DNA of 41,863 bases, taken from NCBI GenBank assembly GCA_000405245.1, contig ASMQ01000005.1, forward strand, positions 1 to 41,863, read 5' to 3'. The notes under the pieces are model-generated. The model was not told the DNA's origin. It worked only from the letters and a program-made list of their open reading frames with translations, and did no database searches. This DNA comes from Candidatus Aenigmarchaeum subterraneum SCGC AAA011-O16. Its GTDB lineage: Archaea > Aenigmatarchaeota > Aenigmatarchaeia > Aenigmatarchaeales > Aenigmatarchaeaceae. How positions within the stretch are numbered: position 1 is the first letter of the stretch; every line of letters starts with the position of its first letter. Positions 23,086 to 31,453 of this stretch are shown here, piece by piece. Made by a program: the position numbers and the translations under genes.

Positions 23086-23907
23086 ATGACAAAACTTTTG
23101 GAAAAAAAATACGTTCTAAGTGACATTAGACATTACATTTCGAATATTTCATTGACTTTCATTGCCTTAATATTCTATTATAAATTTGGATTCTATGGCT
23201 GGCACCATTTCATCTCTTTGGTTTTCATCCAATATGCGGCACTTGCACTTGATGATTGGATAGAGAAAAAAAGGCCTTTTCCTTATTATTGCTTGCTACT
23301 TCTTGGTGTAGGGTTTTACTTTTACCCGATTTTGACTGTCATAACCATGACTGGTCTGTGGCTCACAAACCTTCGTTATTTGCTTAAAAGAGAAGATTTT
23401 ATTTTGGAAAGGCTGGAAGGCTTTGGTAATCTTCCTTACGCTCTGATACTTCTCCAACCTATCGGACTGACCGATCTTAAAACATTGGTAAGCGTGAGCC
23501 TGTTTATACTTTTCGTTGACAGCTTCCACAAGATTGGACACAGGGACACAAAGTATCCTAATCTCATGTGGATAAGTGCTTTTGCTATAATGTTTTTAGA
23601 TATTATACTTTGGTGGGGCAATATAAATGCAAATTTATTTGATCTTAGCATTTTCTTAGTTTTGGCTGTCTTGTCTGTTGTTCCTTTCAGGCTTTTCCAA
23701 AATAAACCGACAGCATATGGCTGGGCGTATTATCAATACTGGCAAGCAATGGTCGCTTTTTTTGGCTTTTACAACGTAGCCTTTAGCTGGGTAGGAATAT
23801 ACGAAAAATTTACGGCATTTGGAGTATATGTCGCATTATTCTATATAATGTTTTACACAAAAAAATTTAATTATATTAAATCTGTTTATGAAAAGCATGT
23901 TCTATGA
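23086..23907 (+). CDS. Polytopic membrane protein in the carotenoid region (273 aa)
   Basis: Eight or so hydrophobic helices, aromatic-rich (YYKFGFYGWHHF). Two acidic/basic loops, DDWIEKKRP (about residue 55) and DSFHKIGHRD (about 145), recall the Asp-rich loops of UbiA prenyltransferases (NDxxD and DxxxD) but do not match them well. The gene lies between a geranylgeranyl-reductase-like gene and CrtYd/CrtYc, so an isoprenoid-handling role, for instance chain elongation or hydration of lycopene, is a fair guess. No family can be named with confidence. Confidence 0.65.
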   Translation: MTKLLEKKYVLSDIRHYISNISLTFIALIFYYKFGFYGWHHFISLVFIQYAALALDDWIEKKRPFPYYCLLLLGVGFYFYPILTVITMTGLWLTNLRYLLKREDFILERLEGFGNLPYALILLQPIGLTDLKTLVSVSLFILFVDSFHKIGHRDTKYPNLMWISAFAIMFLDIILWWGNINANLFDLSIFLVLAVLSVVPFRLFQNKPTAYGWAYYQYWQAMVAFFGFYNVAFSWVGIYEKFTAFGVYVALFYIMFYTKKFNYIKSVYEKHVL

Positions 23908-23908
23908 T

Positions 23909-24223
23909 TTACTTTTTCTTAAAGAAATCATAGAGTAGTGAGGTGAAGGTAGAGATGCCAAATGAGATTGTAGCTACAAAAATTATCTCTTCTATTGGCA
24001 CCCACAAAACGTAAATGCCTAAAATTTTATCTGTACCGTATGCCCAAGATTTGAAAAATATAGAGATTGCATCCCAAACCATAACAACAGGAAACACTAT
24101 TACAAAAGATTTTAGAATTTCTATTTTATATTTCTTCAATTGCTTAAAGAATAGAAACCATAACAGAAGTATAGCTAGCCAGCCAAATTTTGCCATTAAT
24201 GTTATGTATGTTAAATCTGCCAT
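23909..24223 (-). CDS. crtYd: Lycopene cyclase subunit, CrtYd-like
   Basis: 104 aa with three membrane helices. The motifs VWDAISIFFKSWAYGTDKILG and VPIEEIIFV match the family WD...G...PxEE signature of the carotenoid-cyclase domain. Homologues work as heterodimers (CrtYc plus CrtYd) that close the end rings of lycopene. Its ATG follows the TGA of the CrtYc-like gene by one base (TGAGATG), so they are translationally coupled. Paired with the next entry the order is cyclase c then d. Confidence 0.8.
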   Translation of the reverse strand: MADLTYITLMAKFGWLAILLLWFLFFKQLKKYKIEILKSFVIVFPVVMVWDAISIFFKSWAYGTDKILGIYVLWVPIEEIIFVATISFGISTFTSLLYDFFKKK

Positions 24224-24224
24224 C

Positions 24225-24524
24225 TCATCTTCCTCTAATGTTTATAAGCGTTACAATAGCTCCAAAAAGAATCCAAAAAATCATGAGAAGTATTTCTTCC
24301 ACAGGAACTGTAAAAAGATTTATGCCGGTTACATTGATGAAATACCAGACTCCTAAATTTATCGCCCAATAGTCCCAAATGAAAGGTATGAACACTACTG
24401 ATAATGCGTAAAGAAGTAGTCTATTATACATCCTAAGTTTATTCTGAAACTTAAAGTACAAAACAACAGTCGGCATTATTAAGAAAACAGTTAAAAGAAT
24501 AAGATATGTAAACTTTTCTAACAT
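24225..24524 (-). CDS. crtYc: Lycopene cyclase subunit, CrtYc-like
   Basis: 99 aa, three membrane helices. IWDYWAINLGVWYF and FTVPVEEILLM carry the WD...W and PxEE signature of the domain; the Glu-Glu pair is the likely catalytic acid site. It begins 10 bp after the GT2 gene stop, so GT2, crtYc and crtYd form one minus-strand operon. Phytoene synthase and desaturase genes are not in the window, so the substrate supply must come from elsewhere. The assignment rests on the motif and on the tandem arrangement. Confidence 0.8.
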   Translation of the reverse strand: MLEKFTYLILLTVFLIMPTVVLYFKFQNKLRMYNRLLLYALSVVFIPFIWDYWAINLGVWYFINVTGINLFTVPVEEILLMIFWILFGAIVTLINIRGR

Positions 24525-24534
24525 CCCGAATAAC

Positions 24535-25242
24535 CTATCTCACAGGTTTGTATTCAGATTCAGAAAAATCGTTTCGCATGGCATAATATTTTATGAAACC
24601 TATGAAGTATTTCAGCATTGCATTGCTGAACCCCCATTGTTGGACTCTACGCGGTGATGTTAAAACAAAAGTGTCTTTGAGGAACGCAATCTTTCCTAGC
24701 TTGTTTATTCTGCTTGAGAGATGAACATCCCCAAAAAATTTTATGCCTTCATCGTAACCTCCGACCTTCTCAAAGACTTCTTGCCTCCAGCCTCCGCATA
24801 TGCCAGGGATTGCAGCTTCGTTCAACTTTATCGTAGCATGCATGAATTTGTTATATGCCATATAGCCTAATTTTAATTTCAAATCATCGCTCAGAGGTAA
24901 TATCGGATATCCTGACCCGACATGCCCATTAGTAAGGGTTTTGACAGTCTGAGAAACAAGGTTTTTTGCCATCAGAGTATCAGCATCCAAAAATATTAAA
25001 ATGTCTCCTTTGGAAGCATCCGCTCCTTTGTTGCGAGCGGTGCAAGGATTCTTTGCTTTTATGTTTAGAACTTTGTCAGCATGCATTTTAGCCAATTTTG
25101 CTGTACTGTCGTTACTGTTGTCGTTTACAACGATAACTTCAAGTTTTTTATAGTCCTGATTCAAAACCGACTTCAACGTGTTTTCTATATACTTTTCTTC
25201 GTTATGCGCAGGAATAACCACGGATACCAATGGCCCTCTCAT
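24535..25242 (-). CDS. Family 2 glycosyltransferase
   Basis: 235 aa with a GT-A fold: VSVVIPAHNEEKYIENTLKS at the N-terminus, ILIFLDADTLMAKNLV with the DxD-type Asp-Ala-Asp, GICGGWRQEVF and the FGDVHLSSRI acceptor-side acid motif. No membrane segment is clear apart from a weakly hydrophobic C-terminus. Transfers an activated sugar to an unknown acceptor. Being first in an operon with lycopene cyclase subunits, it may glycosylate a carotenoid or a lipid. A TATA element (CAATATATATAAGC, about 25263-25276) lies 28 bp upstream of the ATG, giving a leaderless message. Confidence 0.8.
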   Translation of the reverse strand: MRGPLVSVVIPAHNEEKYIENTLKSVLNQDYKKLEVIVVNDNSNDSTAKLAKMHADKVLNIKAKNPCTARNKGADASKGDILIFLDADTLMAKNLVSQTVKTLTNGHVGSGYPILPLSDDLKLKLGYMAYNKFMHATIKLNEAAIPGICGGWRQEVFEKVGGYDEGIKFFGDVHLSSRINKLGKIAFLKDTFVLTSPRRVQQWGFSNAMLKYFIGFIKYYAMRNDFSESEYKPVR

Positions 25243-25262
25243 AAAACCTATTCTTGCAGAGC

Positions 25263-25276
25263 CAATATATATAAGC
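25263..25276 (-). promoter_or_regulatory. TATA box of the GT2-crtYc-crtYd operon
   Basis: On the minus strand the element reads GCTTATATATATTG. Its centre is about 28 bp before the ATG at 25242, the spacing expected for a leaderless archaeal promoter. Confidence 0.5.
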
Positions 25277-25314
25277 TTTTCTTCATGTCAAAAGGAAAAC
25301 CTTAAGAGGAATGA

Positions 25315-25329
25315 AAACGTTTAAAAATT
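25315..25329 (+). promoter_or_regulatory. TATA box and AAACGTTT palindrome upstream of the second reductase
   Basis: The TTTAAAAATT element (25320-25329) lies about 26 bp before ATG 25352. It overlaps the 8-bp palindrome AAACGTTT (25315-25322), which contains the same AACG/CGTT half-site seen at 19285-19298 and 35201-35217. Confidence 0.35.
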
Positions 25330-25351
25330 CATAAGGTGTACAATAGTGAGT

Positions 25352-26572
25352 ATGTCTACTGATTTTGATGCAATCGTCGTTGGTGGCGGACCTGCTGGCT
25401 CGATTGCAGCCATGTATCTCGCCAAAGCAGGAAAGAAAACCCTTCTTATTGATAAGACAGAATTTCCGAGAGATAAAATATGCGGGGATGCCCAAGGGAG
25501 AAAAGCTGCTGCCATAATGAAAGAATTGGGAATTTACAAGGAATATGAACAGCTTGAAGGGCAAAAAATCTATGGTGTAACCTTAAGCTCGCCTAATGGG
25601 ACTCAAGTTCATTTAGATGTTGAAAACAGGGAAAAGCCAGCTCCAGGCTACTGTCATAAAAGAATGATATTTGATAATTTTCTTTTCCAAAATGCAAAGA
25701 AAAAAGTCGCTGAGTTCAAAGTTCTGACTGTCACCGAACTGATACTTGAAGACGGAACTGTCAGAGGAATAGTAGGGATCGACAAAAAAGGCAAGAAAGA
25801 AGAGTACAGAGCAAAAATAGTCCTTGCTGCAGATGGAGCAACTAGCGTGGTAGCAAGCAAACTCGGCCTTAATACAAATCCTCCGGAGCACTTTATCGTG
25901 GCTTTGAGAGCTTACTACAAAAACGTGAAGGGACTGACAGACAGAATAGAGATACACATGATCAAAGAATTGATTCCAGGGTATTTCTGGATATTTCCTC
26001 TCCCAAACAATGAAGCAAACGTCGGCTTAGGAATGATAGTAGAGGACATGAATAAAAAGAAGGCCAATTTGAAAACTGCACTTTTGGATCAAATTAAAAA
26101 GAATCCACTCTTTACTAACAGATTTAAAGACGCAGAGCTTGTTGGAGACATAAGGGGATGGAACCTGCCTATTGCTAGCTATCACAGAAAATGCTATGGA
26201 AATGGATTTTTGCTTCTCGGAGACGCTGCCTCTCTCATCGATCCTTTGAGCGGAGAGGGTGTGGGAAATGCTATGGTCTCGGGTAAGGTTGCTACAGAAG
26301 TAGCAATAATAGCTATCGACAAGAATAATTCTAGTGAAAATGTTTTGAAAGAGTATGATAAAAGACTATGGGATTCTATTGGAGACGAAATTAAAACGAA
26401 CTACAGGCTCCAGGTCCTAGGAAAGAAATTTCCGCATATGATAGACAAACTTTTAATCAAAGCTACCAAAGACGAAAAGTTCAGACAAAGAGTAGAGAAA
26501 CTGCTTCCCTACACTGGCGGTAGAAAGGAAATAGGAACTGAAGATTTCTTGCATGAGTTGCAGAGCAGTTAA
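25352..26572 (+). CDS. Geranylgeranyl reductase family flavoprotein (paralogue 2)
   Basis: 406 aa. FAD loop IVVGGGPAGSIAAMYLAKAG at the N-terminus, then RDKICGDAQGRKA, the PGYFWIFPLP motif (family PxYxWxFP), and GDAASLIDPLSGEGVGNAM near residue 290. The family reduces geranylgeranyl chains of archaeal membrane lipids; this copy is closer to that textbook pattern than the paralogue at 21977-23026. ATG 25352 is used rather than the GTG at 25346 since it follows the TATA element by 26 bp. Next downstream is the endonuclease III gene, with its own promoter. Confidence 0.88.
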   Translation: MSTDFDAIVVGGGPAGSIAAMYLAKAGKKTLLIDKTEFPRDKICGDAQGRKAAAIMKELGIYKEYEQLEGQKIYGVTLSSPNGTQVHLDVENREKPAPGYCHKRMIFDNFLFQNAKKKVAEFKVLTVTELILEDGTVRGIVGIDKKGKKEEYRAKIVLAADGATSVVASKLGLNTNPPEHFIVALRAYYKNVKGLTDRIEIHMIKELIPGYFWIFPLPNNEANVGLGMIVEDMNKKKANLKTALLDQIKKNPLFTNRFKDAELVGDIRGWNLPIASYHRKCYGNGFLLLGDAASLIDPLSGEGVGNAMVSGKVATEVAIIAIDKNNSSENVLKEYDKRLWDSIGDEIKTNYRLQVLGKKFPHMIDKLLIKATKDEKFRQRVEKLLPYTGGRKEIGTEDFLHELQSS

Positions 26573-26602
26573 ATTTTATATTAGGTATTCTCAATTAATA
26601 TC

Positions 26603-27246
26603 ATGAAAGAGGAAGAAAGAACTCTGGAAATCATCAAAAAGTTAAAGAGAAATTACCCTCATGCAAAATATTATCTTAATTTCTCCAACCCAGTAGAACT
26701 TTTAGTTGCAGCAATTCTTTCTGCTCAGGTAAGAGATGAGGTTGTAAATAAAACCACAGAAAACTTATTCAAAAAATATAGAAAGGCTGAGGACTATGCC
26801 AAAGCAAATTTGAAAGAATTAACAAACGATATAAAATCTGTTACATTCGCTGCCAACAAAGCCAAACACATAAAAGAGGCCTGCAAGATTCTTGTTGAAA
26901 AATACAGCGGAAAGGTTCCAAAGACCATTGGGGAATTAACAGAACTGCCTGGAATCGGAAGAAAGACCGCGAATGTTATTTTAGCTAACGCGTTCGATAT
27001 CATAACAGGAATACCTGTAGATGTTCATGTTACCCGCGTTGCATATAGATTAGGGCTAACAAAACAAAAAATCCAGATAAGATTGAACAAGATTTATTAA
27101 AAGTTGTACCAAAGCAATACTGGAAAGAACTTCAATGGTTAATCAAAGCTCATGGAAGAGCAATATGTCGAGCACCAATTCCTTATTGCAGTAAATGTTT
27201 TTTAAATGATATTTGTCCAAAAGCCGGAGTAACAAAAAGGTTATAA
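26603..27246 (+). CDS. nth: Endonuclease III, frameshifted in an A6 run
   Basis: Helix-hairpin-helix DNA glycosylase/AP lyase of base-excision repair. Reading from ATG 26603 gives LPGIGRKTANVILANAF (catalytic Lys in the HhH) and PVDVHVTRVAYRLGL (catalytic Asp). The open frame then fails at 27100 because of a -1 shift in AAAAAA (27066-27071). In the shifted frame the protein continues to TAA 27244-27246 with NPDKIEQDLL and CRAPIPYCSKCFLNDIC, a perfect C-x6-C-x2-C-x5-C [4Fe-4S] site, giving a normal-length enzyme. A TATA element (TTTTATATTAGG, about 26575) predicts a leaderless start. The polX ATG follows its stop after one base. Confidence 0.88.
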
Positions 27247-27247
27247 T

Positions 27248-28960
27248 ATGAAAAACCAAGAAATCGCAAAAATCCTTTATCAAATTTCTCTTTATTTAGA
27301 AATGGAAGAAGAACAGTTCAAACCTAGAGCATATGAAAAGGCTGCAAGAGCTGTTGAGGCTTTGACAGAAGACATAGAAGACATGTACAAAAGAGGAGGA
27401 ATCAAAGCCTTAATGGAAATTCCTGGTGTCGGAGTAAGCATCGCGGAAAAGATTGAAGAATTGATAAGGACAGGGAAGTGCAAATATCTAGCGGATTTAA
27501 AAAAGAAAATACCTGTTGACATCGAGGGTTTGACTTCAATAGAAGGCGTTGGACCTAAAAAAGTCAAGGTTCTTTACAAAAAACTAAAAATAAAGACTGT
27601 TGAAGATATAGAAAAAGCTGCAAGAACAGGAAAATTAAGAAATCTAGAAGGTTTTGGGCAAAAAACCGAAGAGAATATTTTGAAAGGTATAGAATTTTTG
27701 AAAAAGCACAAGGGGAGATTTCTTTTAGGAGATGTTCTTCCGCTAGCAATAGAAATAGAAAAAAGATTATCCACTTTAAAGGAAATTGAAAAGGTCGTGG
27801 TTGCAGGATCGATAAGAAGAAGGAAAGAGACGGTCGGAGATGCTGATTTTCTTGTAATCTCAAAAAAGCCGGAGAAGATTATGGATTTTTTTGTCTCTAT
27901 GCCTGAAGTAGCAAGAGTACTTGGAAAGGGTCCAACAAAATCTTCTGTAACATTGAAAAACGGAATGAACTGTGATTTACGAGTACTTCCTCCTGAAAGC
28001 TTCGGAGCAGCCTTGCAATACTTCACTGGAAATGTTGATCATAATGTTGCTTTGAGAGGAATTGCAATCAAAAAAGGAATGAAGCTCTCCGAGTACGGGG
28101 TCTTCAAAGGAAGCAAGCAGGTTGCAGGAAAAACCGAGGAAGAAGTTTACAAAATTTTAGGTTTGAGATACGTAGAACCTGAATTAAGAGAAAATACAGG
28201 AGAGATTGAAATTGCTCGAAAAGGTACTTTGCCAAATCTAATCGGCTATAATGACTTGAAAGGTGATTGCCAAACACAAACAAAGTGGACAGACGGCATG
28301 AACTCCATAAGGGAGATGGCTGAAGAAGCACAAAAAATGGGTTTGCAGTACATAGTCATAACTGATCACACGAAAGCTTTGGCGATGACTGGTGGTTTGG
28401 ATGAAAAGAAACTTTTGAAACAGGGGAAAGAGATTGAAAAGTTAAATAAAACTCTGGAAGGCATCACTATCCTCAAAGGTGCGGAAGTAAATATAATGAA
28501 AGACGGCACTTTAGACATAAAGGATGAAGCGTTAAAGAAACTTGATGTTGTCGGAATTTCTGTCCATTCAAACTTCAACATGCCTAAGGAACAGATGACA
28601 AAAAGAATTATGAAGGCTATGGAAAACCCAAATGCGGATATTTTATTCCATCCGACAGGAAGGGTCATACAAAAAAGAGAGCCTTACGAAGTCGATATAG
28701 ATGCGGTAATTGACAAGGCAAAAGAAACAGGAACAATCTTAGAGATTGACGCCTATCCAGACAGACTTGACTTGAAGGATGAACACATTAAGAAAACTGT
28801 TAGAAAAGGGGTAAAACTTAGTATAGATTCTGATGCACATACGACTTTACATTTCAAGTTTTTAGAGTTTGGAATTGCTCAAGCAAGAAGAGGCTGGGCA
28901 GAGAAAAAGGATATTATAAATACTAGAAAGTTAGAGGAGTTCTTGAAAACTCTTAAGTGA
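27248..28960 (+). CDS. polX: Family X DNA polymerase with PHP domain (PolX)
   Basis: 570 aa. HhH motifs at about 55-70 and 95-110; polymerase palm with GSIRRRKETVGDADFLV (metal Asp198 and Asp200) and NCDLRVLP (Asp243). The C-terminal PHP domain from about 337 carries ITDHTK, ISVHSNFN, ILFHPTGR, EIDAYPDRLDL and SIDSDAH. Family members fill short gaps in base-excision repair, and the PHP part often has 3'-5' exonuclease activity. The first PHP motif reads GDCQTQTKWTDG: both positions that are His in generic PHP (HxH) are Gln here. It follows nth with a 1-bp gap and precedes smc by 4 bp. Confidence 0.92.
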   Translation: MKNQEIAKILYQISLYLEMEEEQFKPRAYEKAARAVEALTEDIEDMYKRGGIKALMEIPGVGVSIAEKIEELIRTGKCKYLADLKKKIPVDIEGLTSIEGVGPKKVKVLYKKLKIKTVEDIEKAARTGKLRNLEGFGQKTEENILKGIEFLKKHKGRFLLGDVLPLAIEIEKRLSTLKEIEKVVVAGSIRRRKETVGDADFLVISKKPEKIMDFFVSMPEVARVLGKGPTKSSVTLKNGMNCDLRVLPPESFGAALQYFTGNVDHNVALRGIAIKKGMKLSEYGVFKGSKQVAGKTEEEVYKILGLRYVEPELRENTGEIEIARKGTLPNLIGYNDLKGDCQTQTKWTDGMNSIREMAEEAQKMGLQYIVITDHTKALAMTGGLDEKKLLKQGKEIEKLNKTLEGITILKGAEVNIMKDGTLDIKDEALKKLDVVGISVHSNFNMPKEQMTKRIMKAMENPNADILFHPTGRVIQKREPYEVDIDAVIDKAKETGTILEIDAYPDRLDLKDEHIKKTVRKGVKLSIDSDAHTTLHFKFLEFGIAQARRGWAEKKDIINTRKLEEFLKTLK

Positions 28961-28964
28961 TTCA

Positions 28965-31451
28965 ATGGTCAGAATAGAAAAACTTGAAATGCAGGGATTC
29001 AAATCATTCGCCAAAAAAACCGTAGTTACATTTCCCAGCAATTTTAGTTGCATAACAGGTCCTAATGGTTCCGGAAAGTCAAACATACTAGACTCTCTAG
29101 TCTTTGTTCTGGGCAGAACATCTGCAAAAAGTCTTAGGGCAGACAAGATGTTGGAGTTAATATTTCACGGATCCAGAAGCAAACCCGAAGCGGAAGTTGC
29201 AAAAGTCAGTATGTTTTTAGATAATTCTGACAGAAAATTTTCAATCGAAGAAGATATCATCATAATCTCGAGAAGCGTCAATAGAAGGGGGATTTCTATT
29301 TACAAACTGAATGGGAAAACAGTGACAAGAGAAACTGTTCTTGAAGTTTTAAGGGCCGCACACATCAATCCTGATGGTCATAACATAATTCTGCAAGGCG
29401 ATGTGACAGAAATAATCGAGATGTCTCCGTACGAGAGGAAAGAAATAATAGATGAAATTTCAGGAATAAGAGAGTACGATGAAAAAAGAGAGAAGGCCCA
29501 AAGGGAGCTTTTGACTGTAGAAGAGAGGCTGAAAGAAGCTAATATCGTCATTAATGAAAGGACGGGAAATCTGCAGAAATTGGAAGTTGAATGGAAAGCC
29601 GCGCAAGAGTATAAAAAACTAACAGCGGAACTAGATAAATTGAGGGCTTCATTGGCAAAACAGAAACTAGACGAAGCCGAGTCCACAATGAAAAGGATTG
29701 ATGACAAAATTTCCGAAAAGGAAAAGGACCTTGTCAAATTTGATCATGAGCTAGCAAAGATAGAGAAAGAAAAAGAAGAGGTTGAAAAATCAAGGGAAAG
29801 CCTGTCCAAAAGGCTATTTGACAGAGCGAAAGATATTGAAAAAATAAGAGAGATTGAAAAAGTCCGGTCCGATGTCAGAATCAAGAAAGGGAAAATCGGA
29901 ACAGATAAAGCGGAAATCATAAGATTGGAAGACATGATTAAAAGGCTGGAATACCTGCAGCAAAGAGAAACCGAAGGGGGTTTCAGCAAGGCCGTGCAAG
30001 AAATATTGAAACTGGGAAGGACTGGAATTTACGGAGCAGTCTCCTCCCTTATCAGGACTTCTCCTGATAACCAGATAGCGATTGAAGTCGCTGCTGGTTC
30101 TCATTTTTATGATATTGTAGTCTCCGGAGAAGATGTAGCCGTAGATTGCGTAAATTATTTGAAGAAAAATAGAATAGGCAGAGCGACCTTCCTCCCCCTA
30201 GATAAAATAAGACCCAGAGATTTCAGAAATAAAAATATTCTCGATGAAAACGGCGTTGTCGGACTTGCTATTGATTTGATAAAATACGATAAAAAATATG
30301 AAAGAGCACTTTCATTTATTTTTGGAGACACGGTAGTCATTGACAAAATAGAGACTGCAAAAAGAATTGGAATAGGTGAAGCTAGATTCGTAACTTTAGA
30401 CGGAGACTTGATTGAAAGATCCGGAGCGATCATTGGAGGTTATTATCATAAGAAAGTCTCGATAGAAAGAGAGGAAATAAGAAAATATGAAGAACTGAAA
30501 TCGAAGCTCATGAATGAAATCGATTCTCTAGAAAAGGAAGTGGGGAGCCTTGATAAAAATTTAGGTAAATTAACTAGCGAGGAAGAGTTAGGCAGCAAGC
30601 AACTAATGAGACTGCAGCAAGAAATGGTTGAATTAGAACAGAAATCTGAGCATTCAAAGAAAAAGATGAAGGAGTTCTCAGAAAACAAAATAAATTTGCA
30701 GGAAGAAATAAACAAATTGAGAATAAACAAAGCCAAATGGGAGGCTGCTTTAGAGAATGTAAAAGCGGAATTCGAGCATACTAGAAGAATTGAGGCGACT
30801 TACAAACTTGCAGTTTCTACACTTGAAACAAAAATCCGGGAGACAGAATCAAAAATAAACACACTAGGACCGATAAACTTCAAGGCACTGGAAGAATACG
30901 ACCAGCAAAAAAAGCAGTATGAGGAGTTGAAAGAAAAGGTTGACACACTTACTGCAGAGAGGGACAAGGTTCTAACCATAATAGTTGATATTGAAAGTAT
31001 GCGGAAAGATACTTTTGAGAAAACACTCCAACAACTAAGAGAGCAGTTCAAGTTAGTCTTCAAGGATTTGACCAGCGGAGAAGCGGATTTGAGATTGGAA
31101 GGAGAAACCTTAGAGGAGTCTGGCTTAATCATCGAAGCGTCACCTGCAGGCAAAAAATTATTGAATATTGATGCAATGTCAGGTGGTGAAAAGACATTGG
31201 TCGCAATGGCTTTCCTGTTTGCAATACAAAGATTCAGACCTGCCCCATTCTACATTCTTGATGAAATCGATGCCGCTCTTGATAAACAAAACACAAAAAA
31301 GATTGTAGAATTAGTTAAAAACTATTCAAAACTGGCTCAGTTCATTATTATTTCTCACAATGACACGACTGTAGCTGCTTCGGATTGTGTTTACGGAGTT
31401 ACGATGGAAGAAGGGGAATCGAAGATGGTCGCAATTAAGATGCCGGAGTAA
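28965..31451 (+). CDS. smc: SMC chromosome segregation ATPase with short arms
   Basis: 828 aa, against roughly 1,150-1,200 for typical SMC. Walker A GPNGSGKSN (32-40); hinge at about 340-490 (GAVSSLIRT, ATFLPLDKIRP, GVVGLAIDLI, SGAIIGGYY); signature SGGEK (739-743) and Walker B FYILDEIDAALD (762-773). The arms are only about 170 and 185 residues, roughly half the usual length; all landmarks are present and in order, so it is a compact protein and not a truncated one. It forms the core of archaeal condensin with ScpA/ScpB, encoded at 33303-34511. It is in the nth-polX-smc-M23 operon-like run. Confidence 0.93.
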   Translation: MVRIEKLEMQGFKSFAKKTVVTFPSNFSCITGPNGSGKSNILDSLVFVLGRTSAKSLRADKMLELIFHGSRSKPEAEVAKVSMFLDNSDRKFSIEEDIIIISRSVNRRGISIYKLNGKTVTRETVLEVLRAAHINPDGHNIILQGDVTEIIEMSPYERKEIIDEISGIREYDEKREKAQRELLTVEERLKEANIVINERTGNLQKLEVEWKAAQEYKKLTAELDKLRASLAKQKLDEAESTMKRIDDKISEKEKDLVKFDHELAKIEKEKEEVEKSRESLSKRLFDRAKDIEKIREIEKVRSDVRIKKGKIGTDKAEIIRLEDMIKRLEYLQQRETEGGFSKAVQEILKLGRTGIYGAVSSLIRTSPDNQIAIEVAAGSHFYDIVVSGEDVAVDCVNYLKKNRIGRATFLPLDKIRPRDFRNKNILDENGVVGLAIDLIKYDKKYERALSFIFGDTVVIDKIETAKRIGIGEARFVTLDGDLIERSGAIIGGYYHKKVSIEREEIRKYEELKSKLMNEIDSLEKEVGSLDKNLGKLTSEEELGSKQLMRLQQEMVELEQKSEHSKKKMKEFSENKINLQEEINKLRINKAKWEAALENVKAEFEHTRRIEATYKLAVSTLETKIRETESKINTLGPINFKALEEYDQQKKQYEELKEKVDTLTAERDKVLTIIVDIESMRKDTFEKTLQQLREQFKLVFKDLTSGEADLRLEGETLEESGLIIEASPAGKKLLNIDAMSGGEKTLVAMAFLFAIQRFRPAPFYILDEIDAALDKQNTKKIVELVKNYSKLAQFIIISHNDTTVAASDCVYGVTMEEGESKMVAIKMPE

Positions 31452-31453
31452 TT

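Noticed and set aside
23086-23907. UbiA prenyltransferase call for the polytopic protein
   Set aside because: The two Asp-containing loops do not match NDxxDxxxD and DxxxD well enough; kept as a possibility only.
26603-27100. nth as a true pseudogene
   Set aside because: Every catalytic and iron-sulfur residue is intact across the two frames and a single base in an A run restores the gene.
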